Source: a virus. From it: a stretch of 39,843 nt of DNA. The notes under the pieces were generated by a model, which saw only the letters and a program-made list of their open reading frames with translations, did not search any database and had not been told where the DNA came from. The stretch spans positions 1 through 39,843 of the IMG/VR virus record IMGVR_UViG_3300020196_000100, one strand, 5' to 3'. This document shows positions 7,526-15,267 of the stretch, piece by piece (positions within the stretch are counted from its first letter, which is position 1; each line of letters opens with the position of its first letter). The position numbers were made by a program, and so were the translations under genes.

Positions 7526-8866
7526 TTACTGGTTGATATTCAACACGACGAACTTACGATAGTATACGTTTGTTCCGTTCGATAGAGTACCATTACCTGC
7601 CGCTGTTGCGAATGGATTTGCTACGAGACCATAACGTGTCTTGAAGCCAACCTTTGGCTGGTATGTTGTTGGATCAACTGCACGTACCATCTGGAGTGGA
7701 ACGTATGGGCAGTAGAACAATCCAGCGTCATAAGGAGTTACTCCCTTATAACCTACCACAACATAATCTGCACCGCTGACAGAATATGGATCAACATAGA
7801 CTTTGATGCGTCCGAAGAGCACACCAGCGAATGTGTTGCCTGTATCGTCAACTACGAGATTCGTGTTGTTTGATAGTGCTGAGTTGTAATCGAGAAGACC
7901 AGTCATTGCGAGGGCTGATGCAACGTCTGTGGAGACGATGACCATGTTGCCCTTGCCGCGACGGGTGTCTTTTGCGATTTTATTAGCTGCTTGTTCGATG
8001 CGGAAAAGAAGTGACTTATACTTCTCTGCCTGCCAACGACCAGAGGTGCCACCTGCTGCATCAGATACTGTCGAACTTGATAGGTTGACAACATTTGATG
8101 TCACGCCAGTGATACCGACATTTGCAGTTGCATAGATCGTACGAACAACTTCGCGGTTGATTTCAGCAAGAATTTCAGTTGACAAAATATTTGTCAATTC
8201 TGTTTCTGCGTCGAGACCGTGAACTGCCTTTAGATCCTGGGCTAGTTCGAGCGTGTAAGCTGCTTGCAAGCCACGTGAATTGGCTGTAACAGCAACGCGA
8301 TCGATTTGGAAGCCCATACGAGCAAGTGTTGCATCTTCAGCAAAAGCTGTTGTAAAGCCAATACCCGTATTTGCAAGACCGAACACTGCAGAATTTGCAT
8401 CACCTGGATTTACAGATGTGCTAAATGCTGTTGATGTTCCGTTACCTGAATGAGTATTTGCTTCGTTGAAGAGAGCTTCACCAGCGCGAGCTGAATCTGA
8501 TGCAAATGTTGAGCGCATAGCAAAGATAAGTCCTGTTGGACCTGTCATTGGCTGCACGCCGCAGATGTCATAAGCCATTAGATTTGGAAGAGCACGACGA
8601 ACTAGACCAATAAGAACTGGATCAAATCCTGTGATTCCTGCGTTTGTTGCACCTGAGAGACCAGAGATTCCTGCAACGCCCATGGAATTTGCTGGAGCAG
8701 CTTCCCATAGGTTTTGCATTGATCGTGTCTCTTCCATAAGAGCACGTTCCTGATTTTCTAGAACGAGTGCAGTAACTGCGCGCTTGTAAGGGTCGCTGAT
8801 TGCTGGGAGTTCTGGGTGATCAAGAACTGGTGCCCACTTTTTTGCATATGTTTCGTTAATATACAT
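7526..8866 (-). CDS. gp23: gp23 major capsid protein
   Basis: This is the main head shell protein, 446 aa before processing. The N-terminus (KKWAPVLDHPELP, then YKRAVTALVLENQE) matches the short propeptide of marine T4-like gp23. A prohead protease site of the L-x-E type lies at residues 53-55 (LWE, then AAPANSMG), so cleavage would leave a mature protein of about 391 aa, as in T4 where a 65-residue propeptide is removed. The body is Ala/Gly/Thr-rich with the expected HK97-fold composition. It has a good Shine-Dalgarno sequence (GAGGAAA), follows gp22 after 18 bases and is followed by the terminator at 7449-7483. Confidence 0.97.
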   Translation of the reverse strand: MYINETYAKKWAPVLDHPELPAISDPYKRAVTALVLENQERALMEETRSMQNLWEAAPANSMGVAGISGLSGATNAGITGFDPVLIGLVRRALPNLMAYDICGVQPMTGPTGLIFAMRSTFASDSARAGEALFNEANTHSGNGTSTAFSTSVNPGDANSAVFGLANTGIGFTTAFAEDATLARMGFQIDRVAVTANSRGLQAAYTLELAQDLKAVHGLDAETELTNILSTEILAEINREVVRTIYATANVGITGVTSNVVNLSSSTVSDAAGGTSGRWQAEKYKSLLFRIEQAANKIAKDTRRGKGNMVIVSTDVASALAMTGLLDYNSALSNNTNLVVDDTGNTFAGVLFGRIKVYVDPYSVSGADYVVVGYKGVTPYDAGLFYCPYVPLQMVRAVDPTTYQPKVGFKTRYGLVANPFATAAGNGTLSNGTNVYYRKFVVLNINQ

Positions 8867-8884
8867 TTAGTGTTTCCTCAGTTA

Positions 8885-11800
8885 TTAGGCTTTTGGAGCC
8901 GTTTTTGATATTGATTGAACATATCGACTCATAATATTATTTGTAATTTCTACTTCTGGTTCTTCATTAAGAGCGACTCTTTGAAGTTCCTTTACCTCAC
9001 TTTTCACTTGTACTTTAGTCGGGAAGTAGTTCTCGCGTAATACAGCGAGTTTTTCTTCATAATCACCTTCTGTGGTGAACTCCACACCCTCTGCGAGTGC
9101 CTTCATTTTCTCTGCTTGAACTGCTGTGAGTCCAGAGCAGAATGATTCTGTGACAATTGCTTTCTGAACAAAGTTAAGTTGCTCTTGAAGAGAAGCAATT
9201 GTTGCGGTCTGATCTGCAACATGTTTATGTACATTCTCTACATACTCAGCTGCTGATTCAAGTTCAGATGCAAGTGTTTCTGCAACATCAACTTTTTCTT
9301 CAGGAATCTCGATGTAGTGCTCTTGGAACAATGCACGTAAACCAGAGATAAAGTCTTCAGCGAGCTCAGCACGTAGACCTGTTTCGACAGCAACTTTATT
9401 CTCTTGCATCCATTGTTCAACAACATAGTTGAGATATTCATCAACTTGCTCTGTCAATTCGTCTTTAATTTCCTCATATGCCTGTCCTAGAACTTGGTCA
9501 TTTGAAGCAACAAGCTCTTCTAGAATTTTTTCGACACGAGATGATACAGCTGCTTCGAAGATAAGTGTGGCTTTGGCGCGGAATTCTTCAGAGAGTGATT
9601 CGCCATTAAACAGCGCATCTACATCCTCTCTCATATTGCCTTGGAACTGCTTGACCGTTTCTTTAATTGCAATCATTCTTTGCTCACGAATTTGCTCTTC
9701 GGTGAGTTCAGCTGTTTTATCTTCAGCTTCTTCATCATCTTGCATATTTTGATCAGATTGCTGAGGCATTTGCTGAGGCTTTTGCTGAGGCATTTGCTGA
9801 GGCTTTTGCTGAGGCTTTTGCTGAGGCTTGAGCCGACCTTGTGGGTTCTTTCCACTTTCGCTGAGATTTTCATTCTCATTGAATGTCTCATTTGCTTCCT
9901 CTTGATTTTCTATGTCGTTCATATTCGAATCCTCAGTGCTTTCATTTGTTGTTTTACCACGAAATAAATTTAATGCCCCTTTGGCTAAATCATAAACCGC
10001 TTGTCCAGCGGCGCCAGCTTTGGCAGCGTCTCCAAAATCTTGACCAGTTAATGCGCCGCCAATACCTGTTCGGAGACCAGTACGACCAGCCCTTTGTGCA
10101 AAATCAATAAATGCATTTCCAAGACCATATTTATCATTTCGTTGATTTGAACTTGTAGTTTGATTTGCGCTAGAGGAATCTGCAGAAGCACCTCCACCAG
10201 AGGAAGAATCGGATCTAGATCTACCTCTTCTATCAATTGGATCTGAATGCCAATCCTCTAAACTGTTATATCTACCTTGAGGTCTTGCAGCGCCATCATT
10301 TCCCTGTTGACCTGCTGTTTGCTCTGGTGGACCTGATCCTGCAGGATCAGGTCGACCTGATCCTGTACCTGAACCGCCAGCACCAGTGTTGGTAGCGCCA
10401 GCACCAGTGTTGTCAGCACCAAAGTTCAGACCCTGCTGAACTAACGTTAGCATTCTATTAGCATCAGCACCAAGATTTGTACTAGCAGCTGAACCACCAT
10501 CACTCTGCGCCTGGTACGCGACTGGTTGTGTAACTGGTCCTGAACCACCAGCTGGTTTTGAACCACCAGCTGGTTTTGAACCACTGCCATCAGATCCACC
10601 AGCACCCATTCTATTAACAGCAGCAAGAGCTTGCTTAAAATCAGCATCTAATTTTAAATTGCTTTCTTTAGTTTTACCAAGGCGTTCTCTCATTTTATAT
10701 GCATAATCTGCGCCAACATTAGGATCAACTCCGAAACCTGCAGCTAGTTGTGCACCAGATCTACGAATTGATGCTCCTGTTTTGCCATAGCGATCTTCAT
10801 CACTCATTTCAGATGGTGCTTGAAATTTGGTTCCTGTCCAGAATTTGCCTTTATTTGCACCAGTTCCCCTTTCGCCATACTTCGGTGTTGCCACTGGTGC
10901 TGCCGCTGATGTTGCTGTCGTTGCAGCAGCGTTTGTTGCAGCAGCATTTAATGTTGCTGTCGTTGCAGCAGCATCTGTTTTAGCGCGTCGACGACGTGGA
11001 CCACCCCTTTCAAATAAGTTTACAACGTATTCAGCTTGATCCTCTGATAATGAATTAATAAACTGATCTAGTTGCTCTTCATTTAATGTTGACAGTTGTT
11101 GAATGATATCTGTTTCTTCAGCAGCCATTCTATTTACTCCTCTTAATCGATCTTTGTTAGCGTTAATATCTCTCATGAAATTTCTAACTGAGTCTGGATC
11201 TTCATCGTCGTTGTCTTGATTTCTATTTTGTGCCACGCGTGTTTGTATATTCTCAGAATCATCTTGAACATTTTGATTAGATTGCTGAGGCTTTTCTCGT
11301 TTTTGTGCAGCTTGATTAAGTGCTGTTGAAGCGACGCTACCAGCAAGATCTGATCCTGTTCTTTGACCAACTGCTCCACCTGCTGCACTTGTAATATTTC
11401 CAACAACTGCATCTCTCACACTGCCGCCTTGCAGTTTAGCAGAAGCAACATCGCGTGCAAGATTACCTACAAGCTCTGACCCTGTTGCTTTTGCAATACT
11501 GCCACCAATTCCTCCAGTCACTCCACCAATCGCACCAGATTTGGCTCCTGATTTTAAGCCTGCTGAAAAACTACCGCCTGACAATTTACTTTGAACACCA
11601 CCCTGAATTGCTCCCGATATGCTTTGTTGAACAACATTTTTCGCCAAGGTTTTTAAACCTGCTTTCAAACCTGCTTTTGCGACACCACTAGCAGCGGCAC
11701 CACCAGCGCCACCAGCTGCTGCACCAGCAAAACCTAATTTTCCAGCAATTGCACCACCAATTCCAGGTAAAAGAAATCCAGCCGCAATTGGTGCTAATTT

Positions 11801-12565
11801 CTTTAAAATTTTTCCAATACTTCTTTTCTTTTTAAGGACCCATTGTCCACGTTTAAATTTCCATTTCTTACCCTTGGGTGGAGGTTCTGTTGGTTTTGGA
11901 GGGCGTCCTGTATTCGGAGCTGGTGTCGGAGCTGGTGTCGGAGCTGGTGCAGAGGCGTTAACATTACCATCAGATCCACCACCAATACTTGAATTTTCAT
12001 TATCACGTGCTGCTAATTCAGCAGGATCAGTTTCTTCATCTAAAGATGCAAGTTGAATTGTGTATACTATTTCCTCTTCATTTAATCTTTCAAAAAATTT
12101 AACTAGTTCTTCATCGGATTGTGATTCAATAAAATCTTCTAGTTGATCTGCGTCCTCTTCCAACTGCATGAATTCATCTTCAGTAAATTCTCGTTGTTTA
12201 AAATCATTAATAATCGCTTCAATGAGTAATTCTTTTGCTCCATCTTCACCATATTGTTCAATTAAATTTTCCATTAAATTATTTGATTTCTCAGGCTCTT
12301 CAGATTCAGAATTTTCCTCTGACTCTTCATCCTCGGTTGGAAGTTTCTTAATTTCTTCTGCTGGAGCTCCAGGACGACCTGGTTTTGGTGTTGCATTTAT
12401 TGATTGTGCACTCATTAAACCTGGAGACACAACATCTCCAGTCATCATTTCACCACCTAAATCATTGTGTTGTATAGCAGCCATGCGAATAGGCTCTTTG
12501 CCAGCATTCGCCAATGACGCTGCAAGAATTTCAGCTGCCGACTCGTGTAATGTTTTATGAGCCAT
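8885..12565 (-). CDS. gp22: gp22 prohead scaffold with a very large internal insertion
   Basis: The two ends look like scaffold gp22 of marine T4-like phages. Residues 1-95 hold a start LHESAAEILAASL and a NATPKPGRPGAPAEE stretch; residues about 955-1226 are a charged helical coiled-coil scaffold (HVADQTATIASLQEQLNFV, then SFCSGLTAVQAEKM). The total of 1226 aa compares with 269 aa in T4. The insert (about 95-950) holds two acidic helical modules (141-167 and 490-520) that resemble each other, Pro-Ala repeats (205-218), a basic Trp/Lys patch (231-248), a glycine-zipper, membrane-like region (258-420), Ala/Thr- and Gly/Ser-rich linkers, a second Gly/Ala-rich region (813-870) and a KPQQ/MPQQ repeat (913-936). 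Possible L-x-E protease sites include LHE (6-8), LSE (901-903) and LSE (991-993). An exact late promoter precedes it. The ends are assigned with confidence; the insert's role is unknown. Confidence 0.85.
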   Translation of the reverse strand: MAHKTLHESAAEILAASLANAGKEPIRMAAIQHNDLGGEMMTGDVVSPGLMSAQSINATPKPGRPGAPAEEIKKLPTEDEESEENSESEEPEKSNNLMENLIEQYGEDGAKELLIEAIINDFKQREFTEDEFMQLEEDADQLEDFIESQSDEELVKFFERLNEEEIVYTIQLASLDEETDPAELAARDNENSSIGGGSDGNVNASAPAPTPAPTPAPNTGRPPKPTEPPPKGKKWKFKRGQWVLKKKRSIGKILKKLAPIAAGFLLPGIGGAIAGKLGFAGAAAGGAGGAAASGVAKAGLKAGLKTLAKNVVQQSISGAIQGGVQSKLSGGSFSAGLKSGAKSGAIGGVTGGIGGSIAKATGSELVGNLARDVASAKLQGGSVRDAVVGNITSAAGGAVGQRTGSDLAGSVASTALNQAAQKREKPQQSNQNVQDDSENIQTRVAQNRNQDNDDEDPDSVRNFMRDINANKDRLRGVNRMAAEETDIIQQLSTLNEEQLDQFINSLSEDQAEYVVNLFERGGPRRRRAKTDAAATTATLNAAATNAAATTATSAAAPVATPKYGERGTGANKGKFWTGTKFQAPSEMSDEDRYGKTGASIRRSGAQLAAGFGVDPNVGADYAYKMRERLGKTKESNLKLDADFKQALAAVNRMGAGGSDGSGSKPAGGSKPAGGSGPVTQPVAYQAQSDGGSAASTNLGADANRMLTLVQQGLNFGADNTGAGATNTGAGGSGTGSGRPDPAGSGPPEQTAGQQGNDGAARPQGRYNSLEDWHSDPIDRRGRSRSDSSSGGGASADSSSANQTTSSNQRNDKYGLGNAFIDFAQRAGRTGLRTGIGGALTGQDFGDAAKAGAAGQAVYDLAKGALNLFRGKTTNESTEDSNMNDIENQEEANETFNENENLSESGKNPQGRLKPQQKPQQKPQQMPQQKPQQMPQQSDQNMQDDEEAEDKTAELTEEQIREQRMIAIKETVKQFQGNMREDVDALFNGESLSEEFRAKATLIFEAAVSSRVEKILEELVASNDQVLGQAYEEIKDELTEQVDEYLNYVVEQWMQENKVAVETGLRAELAEDFISGLRALFQEHYIEIPEEKVDVAETLASELESAAEYVENVHKHVADQTATIASLQEQLNFVQKAIVTESFCSGLTAVQAEKMKALAEGVEFTTEGDYEEKLAVLRENYFPTKVQVKSEVKELQRVALNEEPEVEITNNIMSRYVQSISKTAPKA

Positions 12566-12590
12566 GAAAATTATCCGTTAAATGGTAATA

Positions 12591-12598
12591 TATTTATA
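12591..12598 (-). promoter_or_regulatory. Late promoter TATAAATA before gp22
   Basis: An exact match to the T4 late (gp55-dependent) octamer TATAAATA lies on the minus strand in the 37-base gap between gp21 and gp22, with its end 26 bases before the gp22 ATG. It would drive scaffold and capsid expression. Confidence 0.8.
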
Positions 12599-12602
12599 AA
12601 AG

Positions 12603-13247
12603 TTATAATCTCGATAAAAAGTTTTCAAATATTTTCAAGGAGATATCGTCTAATTGCTTCTGTTTTGCAGTCTTTATTTGATTATAATATTCATTTACAT
12701 TAAATTCCTTCACAAAACCATTGTCCCAGACCCACTCTTTACCTTCCATAATGCCTTGAACAAAAGCACCTGGAGCTGATGGATCAGCTACGATATCAGC
12801 TGCAGTTGCAAGGTAAAAGTCTGGTTGTACGATATTGACTCCATCGATCATTTTAAGAGAGCCCATACCACGCGAGGATACACCAAGAGTAGCACCAGCC
12901 TCCATAAGATTCTTAGCAATTTTACCCATTGGAGTTTCAAGAACTTTTGCTTTACCCTCGAATACATTACCATTGCGCGAAATATTGGTAATCATATGAG
13001 AGACGCGCTCTAGATTAATGGTTGGTGATTCTGGATGTCCAAGTTCACCAAAAGCTCGATTCTTATCGACGTATTCTCTCATGTAACGATTGACTTCGTT
13101 TTCAAGTACCGCAACAGGATATGAACGTCCGTTTCGATTCTTTGTTTCGGCGACAAGGAATGGACCTTGAATGTATAAAGTCTTAACACCGTTTTTCTCT
13201 TCAGTGATGACTTTAATTTCTTCGACTGTTTCTGTAATAAGTTTCAT
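12603..13247 (-). CDS. gp21: gp21 prohead maturation protease
   Basis: This serine protease (herpes-assemblin-like fold, T4 gp21/U9 family) sits inside the prohead and cleaves scaffold and capsid proteins after (L/I)-x-E. The catalytic histidine lies in GELGHPES (His71) and the nucleophile in LGVSSRG (Ser124 or Ser125). The front segment FLVAETKNRNGRSYP (residues 30-44) is also characteristic. At 214 aa it matches T4 gp21 (212 aa). It sits directly before gp22 and gp23, its main substrates. Confidence 0.95.
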   Translation of the reverse strand: MKLITETVEEIKVITEEKNGVKTLYIQGPFLVAETKNRNGRSYPVAVLENEVNRYMREYVDKNRAFGELGHPESPTINLERVSHMITNISRNGNVFEGKAKVLETPMGKIAKNLMEAGATLGVSSRGMGSLKMIDGVNIVQPDFYLATAADIVADPSAPGAFVQGIMEGKEWVWDNGFVKEFNVNEYYNQIKTAKQKQLDDISLKIFENFLSRL

Positions 13248-13257
13248 TTTTTGTTTC

Positions 13258-14337
13258 CTATACTCCGAGAGCTGCTCGTCTTCTCATTGATCTTCGTCTT
13301 TTCATAAGAGCTCGAGCCATTTTTGCTTTTCTTTTAATTTTGCCACGACGTTGGCCACGTTTGCGACGAATTCTTTCTTGCATTGACATGCGCTTGAGTT
13401 TACCACCACGAATCGTATATCCTTTTACAGCAGAGACTCTTCTACGTCTTTGCACTTTACCCTTTCTTATACGAACTCTGACAACATTTGTGCGACCTTG
13501 ACGCATTATATTGCGATTTGCTTCGCTTAATGATTCTGAATTTTCTGTAACCTCTTCATGTAATCCATAATGTGCTTGACGTAAGTCTTCAGCATCTGAA
13601 GCCATGGCCATGTCTGAACTAATTTCTCCACGCTCTAAACGTCCTTGCAAATGCGCAGCTCTACGTTCTGCTTCTTCTTGTTGATCTGGTGTTAATTTGG
13701 AAGGAGGAATTAAATTAAATTGTTGTTGTTTTTCCGTTGGTACATTTTGCGCAATAGCACGACCAGAGCGTAATGGTGAATGATTCGCATCAAAGGGGAC
13801 AAAACCTTTGATAACACCTTTTGTACCAAGATTACGCATGAAGTTTTTAAGTTTTTCTCTATTTTCTTTTTTGCCTTCCTCTATCGCAATTAATGTTTTA
13901 TATAAGTTTAATTTATGTGTAGCAATTTCATTTATTAATAAAAATATTTCTTCTTTTATATCTTCACGACTTCTATAATTTTTTAATTCTCGAGTCTTAA
14001 CGATGCGTGGATTTAACGCTTGCATTGTCTTAATACGTTTTTCATCTTCATGATTAAATGGTTCATCTTTATCATTTTCTTCATCATCTACATTCGTATC
14101 TAATTCAGAATTATCTTTTTGAGTTGAAATTTTTGCAGGTTGCTCAGCTAAAACTTTACCTAAAACATCACGTGATACAGCGTTAGCCAAATCAACACTA
14201 GTATCCGTTGGTTTTATACCAAGTTTTCTTTTTTGTTCCATCTCTTTTTGCATAATCGATCTTTTTTGATTTGCACCTTGCCTCTGCTTAAAATCGGAAT
14301 CGCCGCGATCTTCGAATTTTTCTTGATCAACATTCAT
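13258..14337 (-). CDS. Probable internal head protein with Arg/Lys-rich C-terminus
   Basis: This 359-aa protein is acidic and polar in its first half (DDEENDKDE near residues 85-95) and extremely basic at the end. The motif LSE at residues 270-272, followed by Ala, fits the prohead protease consensus; cutting there would free 87 residues, of which 37 are Arg or Lys and only one is acidic. The tail includes RGGKLKRMSMQERIRRK and RRSMRRRAALGV. This looks like a DNA-condensing internal head protein, comparable in idea to T4 internal proteins or gp68. The gene lies between prohead core gene 67 and protease 21, which supports a head role. It overlaps the upstream 241-aa gene by 4 bases. I cannot give it a T4 gene name. 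Confidence 0.75.
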   Translation of the reverse strand: MNVDQEKFEDRGDSDFKQRQGANQKRSIMQKEMEQKRKLGIKPTDTSVDLANAVSRDVLGKVLAEQPAKISTQKDNSELDTNVDDEENDKDEPFNHEDEKRIKTMQALNPRIVKTRELKNYRSREDIKEEIFLLINEIATHKLNLYKTLIAIEEGKKENREKLKNFMRNLGTKGVIKGFVPFDANHSPLRSGRAIAQNVPTEKQQQFNLIPPSKLTPDQQEEAERRAAHLQGRLERGEISSDMAMASDAEDLRQAHYGLHEEVTENSESLSEANRNIMRQGRTNVVRVRIRKGKVQRRRRVSAVKGYTIRGGKLKRMSMQERIRRKRGQRRGKIKRKAKMARALMKRRRSMRRRAALGV

Positions 14338-15059
14338 TGAATTGTCTCAGTAAATTTTTTTATTTTATTAAATGATTCTTTACTTTCAAGTATCATATCA
14401 TTAAGTCGTATTTTATTTTGTTCATTTAACATTGAGTACAATATTTCAATTTTTTTAAATACATCTTTTTCTATATTAATTTCTTCGCCAGTGGCAAATA
14501 AAACAGGCACAACGTCTTCTTTTAAAAACCCTGCAGCTGCTGTTTGACTAGTGCGAGCATATGTATTTAAATCACCGAATCCTTTATCTAAATCGTAAGG
14601 GACTGGAAACGTTAATCCGTATTTACTATCAGTATACATTACAACTCGTTGGCGATTCGGAAACATGCGTATTGCTTGTCTTCGCAAAACAAGCACAGCA
14701 GGTGGATTAAATTCTTCATTTAATAGCTCTGTTTCTTCTCTCATATCGCGTAATGTACGACGTAGTTGTGGCATGGTTGTATTTACAATCGTAGCAACTG
14801 GCAATTTTAAAGCAGATACAGCATCCCTTTTTTGCGGACTCATATCTCGTAAGATTCGAAAGTGAGAATGTTTTGGATTTTTTCTTGCGCGATTAATATA
14901 ATCACTGATTGCAGAGGTAGCAAGAGAGGTATTAACACTGCTTCCCAAACGTAATGTGTTTCTAACAAGTGCAATTCTGTCACGAAGCTGGCTACCATTG
15001 GTTTTATTTGCAGCTGCAGCCTCGTCTAAATTTAACTTATCATTGTTTTGATGATTCAT
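14334..15059 (-). CDS. Head-region protein of unknown function (241 aa)
   Basis: I see no catalytic motif. The N-terminal third is helical and basic (LRDRIALVRNTLRLGSS). The middle has a recognisable beta segment, NPPAVLVLRRQAIRMFPNR, then VVMYTDSKYG and FPVPYDLD, a pattern I associate with uncharacterised proteins next to the portal gene in marine T4-like phages. The C-terminus is a charged helix (KESFNKIKKFTETIQ). It contains ELLNEEFN, where LNE could be a prohead protease site. It starts on the gp67 stop (TAATG) and overlaps the next gene by 4 bases, so the three are translated together. A prohead core role is inferred from position only. Confidence 0.75.
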   Translation of the reverse strand: MNHQNNDKLNLDEAAAANKTNGSQLRDRIALVRNTLRLGSSVNTSLATSAISDYINRARKNPKHSHFRILRDMSPQKRDAVSALKLPVATIVNTTMPQLRRTLRDMREETELLNEEFNPPAVLVLRRQAIRMFPNRQRVVMYTDSKYGLTFPVPYDLDKGFGDLNTYARTSQTAAAGFLKEDVVPVLFATGEEINIEKDVFKKIEILYSMLNEQNKIRLNDMILESKESFNKIKKFTETIQ

Positions 15060-15241
15060 TATGCCTCTGTTTGTGCCTCTGTATTCATTTCTGTTGGTGC
15101 AGCAATGAAGTTCGAAGCAACCTCAACTTTTTTTACCTCTAAAGCATCAGCGACTTTTGCTGATAGAGAACTATTAAATGCCTCTACAGCCTCATCTCTG
15201 TTTCCTGAAAGAATCGCGTTTATAAATGATTCACTGTTCAT
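15059..15241 (-). CDS. gp67: gp67-like prohead core protein
   Basis: This small protein is 60 aa from the ATG at 15241. The segment SESFINAILSGNRDEAVEAF, then SLSAKVADALEVKKVEVASN, matches the short prohead core protein found after the portal gene in marine T4-like phages (gp67 in T4 is also a small acidic core protein). I chose ATG 15241 because GGAGAAA lies just upstream; the in-frame TTG at 15253 would destroy that spacing. An exact late promoter sits immediately ahead. It would be incorporated into the scaffold core and cleaved by gp21. Confidence 0.82.
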   Translation of the reverse strand: MNSESFINAILSGNRDEAVEAFNSSLSAKVADALEVKKVEVASNFIAAPTEMNTEAQTEA

Positions 15242-15253
15242 ATATTTCTCCAA

Positions 15254-15261
15254 TATTTATA
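15254..15261 (-). promoter_or_regulatory. Late promoter TATAAATA before gp67
   Basis: An exact TATAAATA octamer lies on the minus strand, between the portal stop (15268) and the gp67 start (15241). With T4-like spacing, transcription would begin about six bases after it, leaving a leader of only seven or so bases that barely includes the GGAG ribosome site. Confidence 0.65.
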
Positions 15262-15267
15262 CAATTA

